In this document: piece after piece, positions 37,424 through 45,929 of the stretch
Numbering within the stretch: position 1 is the stretch's first letter
Layout of the letters: each line of letters begins with the position of its first letter
Source: Mycobacterium sp. Aquia_213
GTDB taxonomy: Bacteria; Actinomycetota; Actinomycetes; Mycobacteriales; Mycobacteriaceae
Assembly (NCBI RefSeq): GCF_026625985.1
Contig: NZ_CP113116.1
Span: forward strand, 4,030,001-4,094,000
Direction of reading: 5' to 3'
Length of the DNA: 64,000 nt
Notes under the pieces: generated by a model
Databases searched by the model: none
What the model saw: only the letters and a program-made list of their open reading frames with translations
Told to the model about the DNA's origin: nothing
Translations under genes and position numbers: made by a program

Positions 37424-37867
37424 ATGAGTGACAGCGGGCGCGACATCACCAACCTGATCTACACCTACGCCGAGCTCCTCGACGGGGGTGACCTGGACGG
37501 GGTGGCCGGGCTTTTCGCGCATGGCCGCATCTGCGGCGTGGAGGACGGTCCGCCGGAGACGGTGTTCGAGGGCTCCGCCCGGGTGCGGCAGATGTACGAG
37601 ATGGCCACGCGCATCTACGAAGACGGCACCCCGAAAACCAAACACAACACGAGCAATGTGCAACTGCACATCGACGAGGCCGCGGGCACCGCGCGCAGCA
37701 CGTCCTACTACTGCGTCACGCAGGCCACCCCCGACCTTCCGCTGCAGGTGATCGTCACCGGGCATTACAAGGACACGTTCCAGCGACTGGACGGCGCCTG
37801 GTGGTTCGACAGCCGCATCATGTTCGTCGACCAGGTCGGCGACGTCAGCCAGCACCTGAAGTTCTGA
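37424..37867 (+). CDS. SnoaL-like/NTF2-fold protein
   Basis: This 147-residue protein has the cystatin-like cone fold of SnoaL-4 proteins: DITNLIYTYAELLDGGDLDG at the start and WWFDSRIMFVDQVGD near the end. I chose ATG 37424 since an AGGAG ribosome site precedes it and the fold starts directly; an earlier in-frame start at 37373 would add 17 residues. Members act as cyclases, isomerases or small ligand binders and sit beside dehydrogenases in sterol and aromatic catabolism. It leads a plus-strand run with a sulfotransferase, a DUF1214 protein and an SDR. Confidence 0.85.
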   Translation: MSDSGRDITNLIYTYAELLDGGDLDGVAGLFAHGRICGVEDGPPETVFEGSARVRQMYEMATRIYEDGTPKTKHNTSNVQLHIDEAAGTARSTSYYCVTQATPDLPLQVIVTGHYKDTFQRLDGAWWFDSRIMFVDQVGDVSQHLKF

Positions 37868-37871
37868 GCGC

Positions 37872-39077
37872 GTGGCAGCCTCGAGCGACTTGGGCGGCGC
37901 CTTCGACCCCGCCGGCGTACTGGCCGACGCGCAGCGCAAAGAGGCGCTGACCGACTGGGGCCCCGGCGAATTCGAGGGTCCGCTGCGGGTGCTGCTGGAC
38001 GACTACGCGCGCGCCGACCTCAACGCCATCGGCGTGCACATCCTGCGCTCGGGCATCGTGCACAGCCTGCGCATGCGGCTTCGCACCCAGGAGTGGATCC
38101 GCCGCCACCCGGAGATTCTCTCCGAGCGGGTCGCCGCACCGATCGTCGTGGTCGGAATGATGCGCAGCGGCACGACGCTGCTGCAGCGACTGCTGGCCGC
38201 CGACCCGCGTTTCGTCTGCGCCTACGGCTGGGAAGTCGTCGAGGTCGCGCCCCGGCTGGACTACCGGTTCAGCGATGTCGCCGATCCGCGCATCGCGATC
38301 AGCGAAGCGCGCGAAGCGAAGTCCCGCGAGCTGGCACCGGATCTGTTCGCCATCCACCCGATGTACGCGCGCGAAGCCGAAGAAGAGATCGTCTTTCTGG
38401 CCGACGCGTTTCTGTCCCACGTGCCTGAATCCGGTGCGCACCTTCCGCATTACCGGTCCTGGCTGGACGAGCAGGACTTCTCCCCCGCCTACGACTACCT
38501 GCACCGCATGCTGCAATTCGTCCAGTGGCAGAAACGCCAGCGCGGGCAGCAGGCCCAGCGCTGGGTGCTGAAATCGCCCGCGCACCTTGGCTATCTGGAC
38601 CTGCTGCGCACGCGGTTCCCCGACCTGCACGTCGTGCACATGCATCGCGACCCGCGCACCACGATCGCGTCGGGGGCCAGCCTGAACGCCACCCTGCACG
38701 CGATGCACGCCGACACGGTGGACGCGCCTCGCGTCGGTGCGCAATGGCTGGCGCGGATGGGCTGGACCAATGACCGGGCCATGTCGACCCGCGACAGCTG
38801 GTCAGACGACGCTGCGGTGGTGACCGACATCGGGTTCGACGACGCGGTCGCCGACCCGATCGGGCAGGTGGCCCGCGTCTACGACGCCGCCCGCTTGCCG
38901 TTCACCGCCGCCGCCGAGGATTCGATGCGGCGCTGGCTGGTGCAGCGTCCCCGCGAAGCCGCCCGCCCGCCCTACGGGCTGCAGAACTACGGCCTGCGAC
39001 CCGAGCAGGTCGACGAGCGATTCACCTTGTACAACAAGCGTTTTAGACAGCACATCGGAGGAACTGCGCATGCCTGA
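37872..39077 (+). CDS. Sulfotransferase family protein
   Basis: The 401-residue protein is a PAPS-dependent sulfotransferase (Sulfotransfer_3 type). The 5'-phosphosulfate loop VVGMMRSGTTLLQRLL lies at about 93-108, KSPAHLGYLDLL near 237 and the 3'-phosphate motif HRDPRTTIAS near 258. It starts at GTG 37872, four bases after the preceding stop, and its end overlaps the next start by eight bases, so the genes are translated together. Mycobacterial homologues sulfate glycolipids or are linked with sterol-like substrates. The real acceptor is unknown. Confidence 0.9.
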   Translation: MAASSDLGGAFDPAGVLADAQRKEALTDWGPGEFEGPLRVLLDDYARADLNAIGVHILRSGIVHSLRMRLRTQEWIRRHPEILSERVAAPIVVVGMMRSGTTLLQRLLAADPRFVCAYGWEVVEVAPRLDYRFSDVADPRIAISEAREAKSRELAPDLFAIHPMYAREAEEEIVFLADAFLSHVPESGAHLPHYRSWLDEQDFSPAYDYLHRMLQFVQWQKRQRGQQAQRWVLKSPAHLGYLDLLRTRFPDLHVVHMHRDPRTTIASGASLNATLHAMHADTVDAPRVGAQWLARMGWTNDRAMSTRDSWSDDAAVVTDIGFDDAVADPIGQVARVYDAARLPFTAAAEDSMRRWLVQRPREAARPPYGLQNYGLRPEQVDERFTLYNKRFRQHIGGTAHA

Positions 39078-40314
39078 CGATCCCGTCTCGACCGCGTCCC
39101 AGCGCGAACAGGAGCTGGCCGCCCTCGACTTGATCGAGCACCCCACCGTCAAGGCCGCCTATCGCACGGTGGCCGAGACCTGGCTGGGCCGTGCCAAGGC
39201 GTCCGAGGCGATGCGCGAGCGATTCGACGATTCGTTCGCCGAGGTGATGTTCTCCGCGGCGGTATGGTCGTCCAATCAGGACAAGCTACGGCCCAAGGTC
39301 AGCTGCATCACGCGGCTGGCCCACCCGGTGGAGGGCCGTCGCATTCCCGGATCGCGTTGGGGCATCGACAATCCCGACAGCGTGTACCGGGTGATCCCGA
39401 TCTCGGGCGACGAGCGCTACGAGATCCGCGGCCGCGTCGGCGCCCACCGCATGACCGAGAACTACTTCACGCTCTGGGATGCGCGGATGGGCACCGTCGA
39501 TGTGCTCAACGGCCGCACCATGGCGGTCGACTCCGACGGCAGCTACACCATCACCGTCGATGCCGACCCGGCCAACGGGCGGCCCAATCACGTGCGGAGC
39601 ACGCCGGAGGCCCACGAGTTCTACATCCGCGACGTGCTACTGGACTGGGGCCGCGATGACCCCAATCACATCGAGGTGCAACGACTTGGCGGCTCACCGG
39701 CAACGCCGGCGCGCACGCTCGACGAGCAGGCCGAGGCGACCGCGGCGATGATGGATTATTTCGCCAACTTCACCGGCAAGCTCAGCCATGGCGTGTACAA
39801 GATGCCGGCCAACCATTTCAACCTGGCCTGGTCGGCGGACAAGGTCGGCGCGATGCGTAATCAGGTTTACGTGATGGGCCGCTTCGAACTCCAGCCCGAC
39901 GAGGCTTTCGTCGTCGACCTCAGCGACGGTGGCGCCGAGTACTTCACCGTGCCGCTGAGCAATATCTGGGGCACCACACTCGATCTCGTCGATCGCACCG
40001 GCAGCCTGAACAAGGCGCAGTCGGTCCGTAACGAGGACGGCACCTACACCTACGTGATCTCGCCGGTCGACCCCGGCGTCGCGAACTGGATCGACTCCGA
40101 CGGCCTGCGCGAGGCCATCCTGACCCTGCGCATGGCGGAGTTCGGCGAGAACGGTCCCCGCGATGACCTCGGCGCGCGCGGCCGGGTGATCAAGCTCGAC
40201 CGGCTCGATGCCGAGGTGCCGCACCTGCCGCGGGTCAGCGCGCAAGACCGGGCCGCCCAACTGGCCGACCGGCGCGCCGCCTATCTGCGCCGGCTGCCGG
40301 AAGGGACGGCCTGA
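39070..40314 (+). CDS. DUF1214 domain protein of unknown function
   Basis: This 414-residue soluble protein shows a DUF1214-like pattern: MTENYFTLWDARMG near 137, DGSYTITVDADPANGRPNHV near 157, then YIRDVLLDW and a basic helical C-terminus ending RAAYLRRLPEGTA. Members of this family often occur with SDRs and sulfotransferases in mycobacterial catabolic islands, but no enzymatic activity is known to me. Its ATG overlaps the sulfotransferase stop by eight bases and it is followed by an SDR after one base. Confidence 0.75.
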   Translation: MPDDPVSTASQREQELAALDLIEHPTVKAAYRTVAETWLGRAKASEAMRERFDDSFAEVMFSAAVWSSNQDKLRPKVSCITRLAHPVEGRRIPGSRWGIDNPDSVYRVIPISGDERYEIRGRVGAHRMTENYFTLWDARMGTVDVLNGRTMAVDSDGSYTITVDADPANGRPNHVRSTPEAHEFYIRDVLLDWGRDDPNHIEVQRLGGSPATPARTLDEQAEATAAMMDYFANFTGKLSHGVYKMPANHFNLAWSADKVGAMRNQVYVMGRFELQPDEAFVVDLSDGGAEYFTVPLSNIWGTTLDLVDRTGSLNKAQSVRNEDGTYTYVISPVDPGVANWIDSDGLREAILTLRMAEFGENGPRDDLGARGRVIKLDRLDAEVPHLPRVSAQDRAAQLADRRAAYLRRLPEGTA

Positions 40315-40315
40315 G

Positions 40316-41143
40316 ATGGCGCGCTGGCTGATCACCGGTTGCTCCACCGGTTTCGGACGCGAGATCGCCCGCGCCGCACTGGAAACCGGCCACAGCGTGG
40401 TGGTGACCGCGCGGCGGGCCGATGCGGTGGCCGATCTCGCCGACGAATTCGGGGACCGGGCGGTAGCTGTCGCGCTCGACGTGACCGACGCCGCCCAGAT
40501 CGCGGCGGCGGTGTCGGCGGCCGACGAGGCGTTCGGCGGGATCGACGTCCTGGTCAACAACGCCGGTCACGGTTACCTGTCCTCGGTGGAAGAGGGCGAG
40601 GACGCCGAGGTTCGAAAGTTATTCGACGTCAACTACTTCGGAGCCGTCGACATGATCAAGGCGGTGCTGCCCGCGATGCGCGCCCGGGGCGCCGGCCACA
40701 TCATCAACATCTCGTCGATGACCGGCCTGGTGGCCAACCCGCCCAACGCCTATTACTCGTCGACCAAGTTCGCGCTCGAGGCGGTGACCGAAGCACTGGC
40801 CACCGAGGTGCGGCCATTGGGCATCAAGGTGACCGCGATCGAGCCGGGCGCGTTCCGTACCGACTGGGCGACGCGCTCGATGAAGGAGTCGGGCAGCCCG
40901 ATAGCCGCCTACGCCGACGTGGCAGCGCGCAAGGACCTGATCAAGCAGTTCGCCGATCACCTGCCGGGCGACCCGCGCAAGGTGGCCGAGGCGGTGCTGA
41001 TGGTGACCACCCTCGACGAGCCACCGCTGCGGCTACTGCTGGGCCGCGATGTGCTGAAGGCGATGCGCGACAAGATCACCGCGATGTCGGCGTCGATCGA
41101 AGAGTGGAAAGCCGTCACGAAGGACGTGAACTTTCCCGAGTGA
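40316..41143 (+). CDS. Short-chain dehydrogenase (classical)
   Basis: This 275-residue SDR begins MARWLITGCSTGFGREIARA (NAD(P) motif TGxxxGxG) and continues with LVNNAGHGYL near 79 and the YYSSTKFALE active-site helix near 143. The true ATG is 40316, one base past the upstream stop; longer in-frame versions read antisense-like sequence. It closes a four-gene run with coupled spacing. The family is typical of oxidoreductases acting on hydroxy-lipids or steroids; exact substrate unknown. Confidence 0.9.
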   Translation: MARWLITGCSTGFGREIARAALETGHSVVVTARRADAVADLADEFGDRAVAVALDVTDAAQIAAAVSAADEAFGGIDVLVNNAGHGYLSSVEEGEDAEVRKLFDVNYFGAVDMIKAVLPAMRARGAGHIINISSMTGLVANPPNAYYSSTKFALEAVTEALATEVRPLGIKVTAIEPGAFRTDWATRSMKESGSPIAAYADVAARKDLIKQFADHLPGDPRKVAEAVLMVTTLDEPPLRLLLGRDVLKAMRDKITAMSASIEEWKAVTKDVNFPE

Positions 41144-41162
41144 GCGCCGGCCGCTGCGCTCA
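41141..41162. terminator. Hairpin joining SDR and ung stop codons
   Basis: The sequence tgagcgc (41141-41147) and gcgctca (41156-41162) forms a perfect 7-bp stem with an eight-base loop. The left arm starts with the TGA of the plus-strand SDR and the right arm ends with the TGA of the minus-strand ung. It is a plausible bidirectional terminator without a U-tract. Confidence 0.55.
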
Positions 41163-41843
41163 GGGCAGCCGCCAGTCGATCGGGTCGGCTCCCATCCCGG
41201 CGAGCAGCTCGTTGGCGCGGCTGAACGGACGCGACCCGAAGAATCCGCGCGAGGCGGACAGCGGCGAGGGGTGTGGCGACTCGATCGACACACAATTGCC
41301 CTCTGCCAGAACAGGTTTGAGCGTCGACGCGTCGCGGCCCCACAGGATCGCCACCATCGGCTGCGACCGCCCGACCAGGGCGCGGATCGCGCACTCGGTG
41401 ACGGCTTCCCAGCCCTTCCCGCGATGCGATGCCGGGTTGCTCGGCCGAACCGTCAGCACCCTGTTCAACAGCAGCACGCCGCGCTGCGCCCAGGGCGTCA
41501 GATCGCCACACGAAGGTGGCGGGTAACCCAGGTCGGCCGAGTATTCGTCGAAGATGTTGGACAGGCTGCGCGGCAGTGGCCGCACCTCGGCAGCCACCGA
41601 GAAGCTCAGGCCCACGGCATGCCCGGGTGTCGGGTAGGGGTCTTGCCCGACGATCAGCACCCGCACCTGGTCGAATGGAAAGGTGAAGGCGCGCAACACG
41701 TTCGGACCCGCGGGCAGGTATTTGCGGCCGGCCGAAATCTCGTCTCGCAGAAATTGCCCCATCTTGGTCACCTGCTCGGCAACCGGCTCGAGTGCGGCGG
41801 CCCAACCCTGCTCGACGAGTTCACTCAATGGACGTGCGGTCAC
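41160..41843 (-). CDS. ung: Uracil-DNA glycosylase
   Basis: Ung excises uracil from DNA (family 1 UDG). The 227-residue protein has the water-activating loop GQDPYPTPGHAVGLSFS near 67, and the HPSPLSASRGFFG minor-groove loop near 190. Start GTG 41843 gives MTARPLSELVEQGW, the same length as in M. tuberculosis (227 residues); upstream extensions are Arg-rich and read from thiL sequence. It lies eight bases after the thiL stop on the same strand. Confidence 0.97.
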   Translation of the reverse strand: MTARPLSELVEQGWAAALEPVAEQVTKMGQFLRDEISAGRKYLPAGPNVLRAFTFPFDQVRVLIVGQDPYPTPGHAVGLSFSVAAEVRPLPRSLSNIFDEYSADLGYPPPSCGDLTPWAQRGVLLLNRVLTVRPSNPASHRGKGWEAVTECAIRALVGRSQPMVAILWGRDASTLKPVLAEGNCVSIESPHPSPLSASRGFFGSRPFSRANELLAGMGADPIDWRLP

Positions 41844-41851
41844 GCTCCACC

Positions 41852-42820
41852 CTAACCCTCGAACGACTGCCAGCCCGCGTATCCCTGCCACTGCGCGCCG
41901 TCGACGAGCACCCGGGCCGGGCCGTCGAGCACCTGCCCGATGACGCGCCACCCGGGTGGCACCGGGCCGGCGAAAGAGGCCACCAGGGCGTGGTCTTCGC
42001 CGCCGCCCAGCACCCACGACCATGCATCGATGCCCGCCGCCGCGGCGGCCGCGCCCAGCGCGTCGCGATCGGGAGCCAGCGCCGCGGTCGACAAATCGAT
42101 ACCCACCCCCGACGCGTCGGCCACGTGCCGCAGATCGGCGACCAGACCGTCGGAGATGTCGATCATCGCCTGCGCACCCGCATCCGCGGCCACCGCGCCC
42201 TGCCCGTAGGGCGGCTCGGGCACCAAATGACGGGCACGCAGTTCGTCGAATCCGCTAATGTCGTTGCACCACAACGAATATCCCGCTGCCGAGCGGCCCA
42301 ATTCACCGGTGACGGCAACCACCGCACCGGGTTTTGCTCCCGAGCGCAGCACCGGCGCCCGGCCGCCCAGGTCGCCCAGCACCGCCACCGACAACACCCA
42401 TAGCGGCGCGCTGACCAGATCGCCGCCGACGATGCCGGCCCCGATTCGCGCTGCCTCGTCCCACATTCCGTCGACCAAGGCGTCGGTGTCCGCTATCGCG
42501 GTATCGGCGGGCGCACCGAAGCCGACCACGAATGCCGTGGCCCGTCCGCCCATCGCCTCGATGTCCGCGGCGTTCTGGGCGATGGCCTTGCGGCCGACGT
42601 CGTGCGGCGTGGACCAGTCCAGCCGGAAATGCCGGCCCGCCACCAGCATGTCGGTCGAGACCAGGCTGCGGCCGTCACCGGCCGACACCACCGCCGCGTC
42701 GTCGCCGGGACCCACCAGCACGGTGTGGGGCTGAACGCGGCCACGCACCAGCCGGTCGATGACGGCGAACTCACCGAGCTGGCCCAACGTGGGCGACTCC
42801 CCGGAAACTTCTTCGCGCAC
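41852..42820 (-). CDS. thiL: Thiamine-monophosphate kinase
   Basis: ThiL phosphorylates thiamine monophosphate to thiamine diphosphate. The 322-residue protein contains LVGPGDDAAVV near 33, STDMLVAGRHF near 54, GIVGGDLVS near 119, IDISDGLVADL, and ends WQGYAGWQSFEG. Start GTG 42820 is chosen because AGGAGG lies four bases upstream; an ATG at about 42842 would add a few residues. It is followed by ung on the same strand. No TPP riboswitch was seen before it. Confidence 0.93.
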   Translation of the reverse strand: MREEVSGESPTLGQLGEFAVIDRLVRGRVQPHTVLVGPGDDAAVVSAGDGRSLVSTDMLVAGRHFRLDWSTPHDVGRKAIAQNAADIEAMGGRATAFVVGFGAPADTAIADTDALVDGMWDEAARIGAGIVGGDLVSAPLWVLSVAVLGDLGGRAPVLRSGAKPGAVVAVTGELGRSAAGYSLWCNDISGFDELRARHLVPEPPYGQGAVAADAGAQAMIDISDGLVADLRHVADASGVGIDLSTAALAPDRDALGAAAAAAGIDAWSWVLGGGEDHALVASFAGPVPPGWRVIGQVLDGPARVLVDGAQWQGYAGWQSFEG

Positions 42821-42976
42821 GTAGCCTCCTGCGGCGCGCATCGGCCATGCGCGGCCCTCGTCCAGCGGTCCGACCTGCGGTAAGTTTGTCCCTGCCCGCG
42901 TGAGCGGACGGCGCCAGTGTATGAGATGGGAGGTGCCCGGGTGGTCGATGCTCCGGGCGTCGACGGCCGGGCGATG

Positions 42977-43546
42977 ATGACCGGTTCGGACTCCGAGGAC
43001 CCAGGCGGACCGCCGCGGGCCCTGCTGATCGCCGCGGTTGTGGTGGCGGTCGTCGCGATCGGCGTCGTGCTCGTCATCGCGGCAACCCGCGAAGCGCCGC
43101 CGCAGCCGGTCGCGCTTCCCTCCGTGCCGGCTCCGCAGGCCGGAAGCCCGGCATGCCACGCGCTATCGGCCGAGCTGCCGCAGCGCCTCGGCGACTATCA
43201 GCGCGCGCCGCTGGCACAGCCGGCACCCGAGGGCGCGACCGCTTGGCGCACCGGAACCGGCAACGAGCCGGTGGTATTGCGCTGCGGGCTCGACCGCCCG
43301 ACCGGCTTCGTGGTGGGATCCGCGATCCAGGTCGTGGACCGGGTGCAGTGGTTCGAGGTGGCGGCCGATCAGCAATCCGCCGGTGACGCAGGCAGATCCA
43401 CCTGGTACACGGTGGACCGGCCGGTGTATCTGGCGCTGACCCTGCCGTCGGGATCCGGGCCGACACCGATCCAGCAGCTCTCCGAGGTGATCGACCACAC
43501 CATCACGGCGGTGCCCATCGACCCGGCCCGGCCTGCTGCGCGTTAG
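42977..43546 (+). CDS. DUF3515 membrane-anchored protein (Rv2980-like)
   Basis: The 189-residue protein has a single transmembrane anchor (ALLIAAVVVAVVAIGVVLVI, about 14-33) followed by an extracytoplasmic DUF3515 domain with paired cysteines (SPACHAL and VLRCGLD). It matches Rv2980 in order and length. The start is uncertain: ATG 42974/42977 agrees with the family, while ATG 42917 would add 20 residues. It overlaps the 3' end of ddlA by four bases. Function unknown. Confidence 0.85.
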   Translation: MTGSDSEDPGGPPRALLIAAVVVAVVAIGVVLVIAATREAPPQPVALPSVPAPQAGSPACHALSAELPQRLGDYQRAPLAQPAPEGATAWRTGTGNEPVVLRCGLDRPTGFVVGSAIQVVDRVQWFEVAADQQSAGDAGRSTWYTVDRPVYLALTLPSGSGPTPIQQLSEVIDHTITAVPIDPARPAAR

Positions 43547-43551
43547 CGCAG
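43536..43551. terminator. Hairpin over overlapping stops of DUF3515 gene and ddlA
   Basis: The sequence ctgcgc-gtta-gcgcag forms a perfect 6-bp GC-rich stem with a GTTA loop. It contains the TAG of the DUF3515 gene (43544-43546) and the TAA of the convergent ddlA (43545-43543). Bidirectional termination is inferred from position. Confidence 0.5.
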
Positions 43552-44685
43552 ACCCGTGCCCCGGACCAAGGCCGTTTCCACCATGGTCGCCAGCAGACTC
43601 CGATAGTCGATGCCGCTGGCCGCCCACATCCTCGGGTACATCGAGATCGTGGTGAACCCCGGCATCGTGTTGACCTCGTTGATCACCGGCCCGTCGTCCG
43701 TGAGGAAGAAGTCGACTCGGGCCAGGCCCTGGCAGTCGATGGCCTTGAACGCCCGGATCGCCAATTGGCGCACGCCGTCCGCGATGTCGTCGTCGACCTT
43801 GGCGGGCACATCCAATTCCGCTGCGTCGTCGAGGTATTTGGTAGCGAAGTCGTAGAAGCTGTCCTCGCGTCCGCGCACGCCGGCTACCCGGATCTCCCCT
43901 ACCGTGCTGGCTTCTATTGTGCCGTCTGGCATTTCGAGCACACCGCACTCCAGCTCGCGACCGTTGATCGCGGCTTCGACGATCACCTTCGGATCGTGCC
44001 GGCGGGCATCGGCCACCGCGGCGGCCAGTTCATCCCAACTCGCCACCCGGTTGACACCGATCGACGACCCACCGCGTGCGGGTTTGACGAACACCGGCAG
44101 GCCCAGCCGCTCACGCTCCTCGGGGGGCAGCGCCTGCTGCGACGGGCGCAGCACCGTGTACGGGCCGACCGGAATTCCCTCGGCGACAAGCAGCTTCTTG
44201 GTGAATTCCTTGTCCATCCCGACGGCGCTGGACAGCACGCCGGCGCCGACGTACGGCACGCCGGCGAGTTCGAGCAGCCCCTGGATCGTGCCGTCCTCGC
44301 CGTAGGGGCCGTGCAGCACCGGGAACACCACGTCGACCGATCCCAGCACTTCACTGGCGCCCGGCGGTAGTGACACCAGTTGGCCGCTGCGCCGCGGGTC
44401 GGCCGGCAGCGCCAGCTCGGTTCCCGATTCGGTGGTCACCCCGGGCAGTTGCCGGTTGCTGATCGCCAGCGCGTCCGGGTCGCCGTCGGTGAGCACCCAT
44501 GACCCTTCGGGGGTGATGCCGATCGCGACCACATCGAATCGCTGCGGGTCGAGGTTGCGCAGGATGCTGCCCGCCGACACACAGGAGATGGCGTGCTCGT
44601 TGCTGCGCCCACCGAACACGACGGCGACACGCACCCGGCTACCCCCTGACACGGAGGGCCGGTTGGTCGCATCGCTGGCGTTCAC
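43543..44685 (-). CDS. ddlA: D-alanine--D-alanine ligase
   Basis: Ddl makes the D-Ala-D-Ala dipeptide of peptidoglycan and is the target of D-cycloserine. The 380-residue ATP-grasp enzyme has VVFGGRSNEHAISCVSAGSI near 22, HGPYGEDGTIQGLLEL near 114, FVKPARGGSSIGVNR near 188, and DFFLTDDGPVINEVNTMPGF near 330. Length fits the family (373 in M. tuberculosis). The DUF3515 gene converges on it with a four-base overlap. Confidence 0.97.
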   Translation of the reverse strand: MNASDATNRPSVSGGSRVRVAVVFGGRSNEHAISCVSAGSILRNLDPQRFDVVAIGITPEGSWVLTDGDPDALAISNRQLPGVTTESGTELALPADPRRSGQLVSLPPGASEVLGSVDVVFPVLHGPYGEDGTIQGLLELAGVPYVGAGVLSSAVGMDKEFTKKLLVAEGIPVGPYTVLRPSQQALPPEERERLGLPVFVKPARGGSSIGVNRVASWDELAAAVADARRHDPKVIVEAAINGRELECGVLEMPDGTIEASTVGEIRVAGVRGREDSFYDFATKYLDDAAELDVPAKVDDDIADGVRQLAIRAFKAIDCQGLARVDFFLTDDGPVINEVNTMPGFTTISMYPRMWAASGIDYRSLLATMVETALVRGTGLR

Positions 44686-44774
44686 AACCTGGAGAGGCTA
44701 CCGGTTGGCAGGCCGAGAGGTCGGAGCGCCGACCCGTAGCGGGGGTTTTGCCGGACCACCGGCCGGCAACGCGC

Positions 44775-45806
44775 TCACTCCGGCTTGGTGCTGCGGCCGA
44801 GCAGCAGGGCCATCGCCTCGTCGACCGAAAGGCCCTTGTGGCAGACCCGGTGCACCGCATCGGTGAGCGGCATCTCGACGTCGTAGCTGGACGCCAGCGC
44901 AAGCACGGATTCGCACGACGTCACGCCCTCGACGACGTGCCCGTCCTTTCCCTCCAGCGCCGACTGCATGCTTGCGCCCCGCCCCAGGCGCTCACCCATC
45001 GAGCGGTTGCGCGAATGCGGCGACGTGCAGGTGGCCACCAGATCACCCACACCGGCCAGGCCGGCCAGCGTCGCGCCCTTGGCGCCCAGCGCGATGCCCA
45101 GCCGCATGATCTCGGCCAGACCGCGGGTAATGATCGCCGCGGCGGTGTTCTCGCCCAGGCCCACACCGGCGGCCATCCCGCACGCGAGCGCGATGACGTT
45201 CTTGCAGGCTCCGCCGATCTCGGTCCCGACCACATCACTGTTGGTGTACGGGCGGAAGTACCCGGTGTTCAGCATGCGCTGCAGCGCGACCGCACGGCCG
45301 GAGTCGCTGCACGCGATCACCGTGGCGGTGGGTTGGCATTCGGCGATTTCGCTGGCCAGGTTCGGCCCGGAGATCACCGCGATCTGCGACGGGTCTGCGC
45401 CGGTCACCGAGACGATGACCTGGCTCATTCGCATCAGGGTGCCCAGCTCGATGCCCTTGGCCAGGCTGACCAGGGTCGCGCCGTCGGCGATCAGGGGAGC
45501 CCACTGCTCGAGGTTGCTGCGCAGGTTCTGGGCCGGGACGCCCAGCAGCACCGTCGTCACTCCGCGCAGCGCCTCGGCCGCGTCGGCGGTGGCCCGGATG
45601 GCCGGTGGCAGCTCGGTGCCGGGCAGGTAGGCGGGGTTGTAGCGGGTGGCGTTGATCTGCTCGGCCACATCGGATCGCCGCGCCCACAGCCTGATCTCGG
45701 CTTCCGGCGCTCCGGACGTTTCGGCGGCCTCGGCGAGCACCTTGGCCAGCGACGTTCCCCATGCTCCGGCGCCCATCACCGCAACGGCGCCCGCTGTGCT
45801 GGCCAT
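44775..45806 (-). CDS. gpdA2: Glycerol-3-phosphate dehydrogenase [NAD(P)+]
   Basis: GpsA-type dehydrogenase reduces dihydroxyacetone phosphate to sn-glycerol 3-phosphate for phospholipid synthesis. The protein shows VMGAGAWGTSLAKVLAE near 10, VSLAKGIELGTLMRMSQV, ISGPNLASEIAECQPTATVI near 150 and the GACKNVIALACGMAAG helix with the catalytic Lys. I prefer ATG 45806 (343 residues) because it matches the N-terminus length in M. tuberculosis and GGGATGGGAA precedes it; ATG 45818 would add four residues. It faces fbiD across a 123-base divergent gap. Confidence 0.95.
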   Translation of the reverse strand: MASTAGAVAVMGAGAWGTSLAKVLAEAAETSGAPEAEIRLWARRSDVAEQINATRYNPAYLPGTELPPAIRATADAAEALRGVTTVLLGVPAQNLRSNLEQWAPLIADGATLVSLAKGIELGTLMRMSQVIVSVTGADPSQIAVISGPNLASEIAECQPTATVIACSDSGRAVALQRMLNTGYFRPYTNSDVVGTEIGGACKNVIALACGMAAGVGLGENTAAAIITRGLAEIMRLGIALGAKGATLAGLAGVGDLVATCTSPHSRNRSMGERLGRGASMQSALEGKDGHVVEGVTSCESVLALASSYDVEMPLTDAVHRVCHKGLSVDEAMALLLGRSTKPE

Positions 45807-45929
45807 TTCCCATCCCATTCGGTCATCAACGCGGCATCTGCAGCCGCTACACCCTAGAACAGGGACGGGCGGCCGTCACCATTGATGCTCGCGACCGGGG
45901 CGACATCACACGCTGGCAGGATTGACGTC

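Noticed and set aside
41160..42023. A longer ung starting upstream at 42023
   Set aside because: The extra 60 residues overlap the conserved C-terminal part of thiL and are Arg/Gly-rich; GTG 41843 reproduces the known N-terminus.
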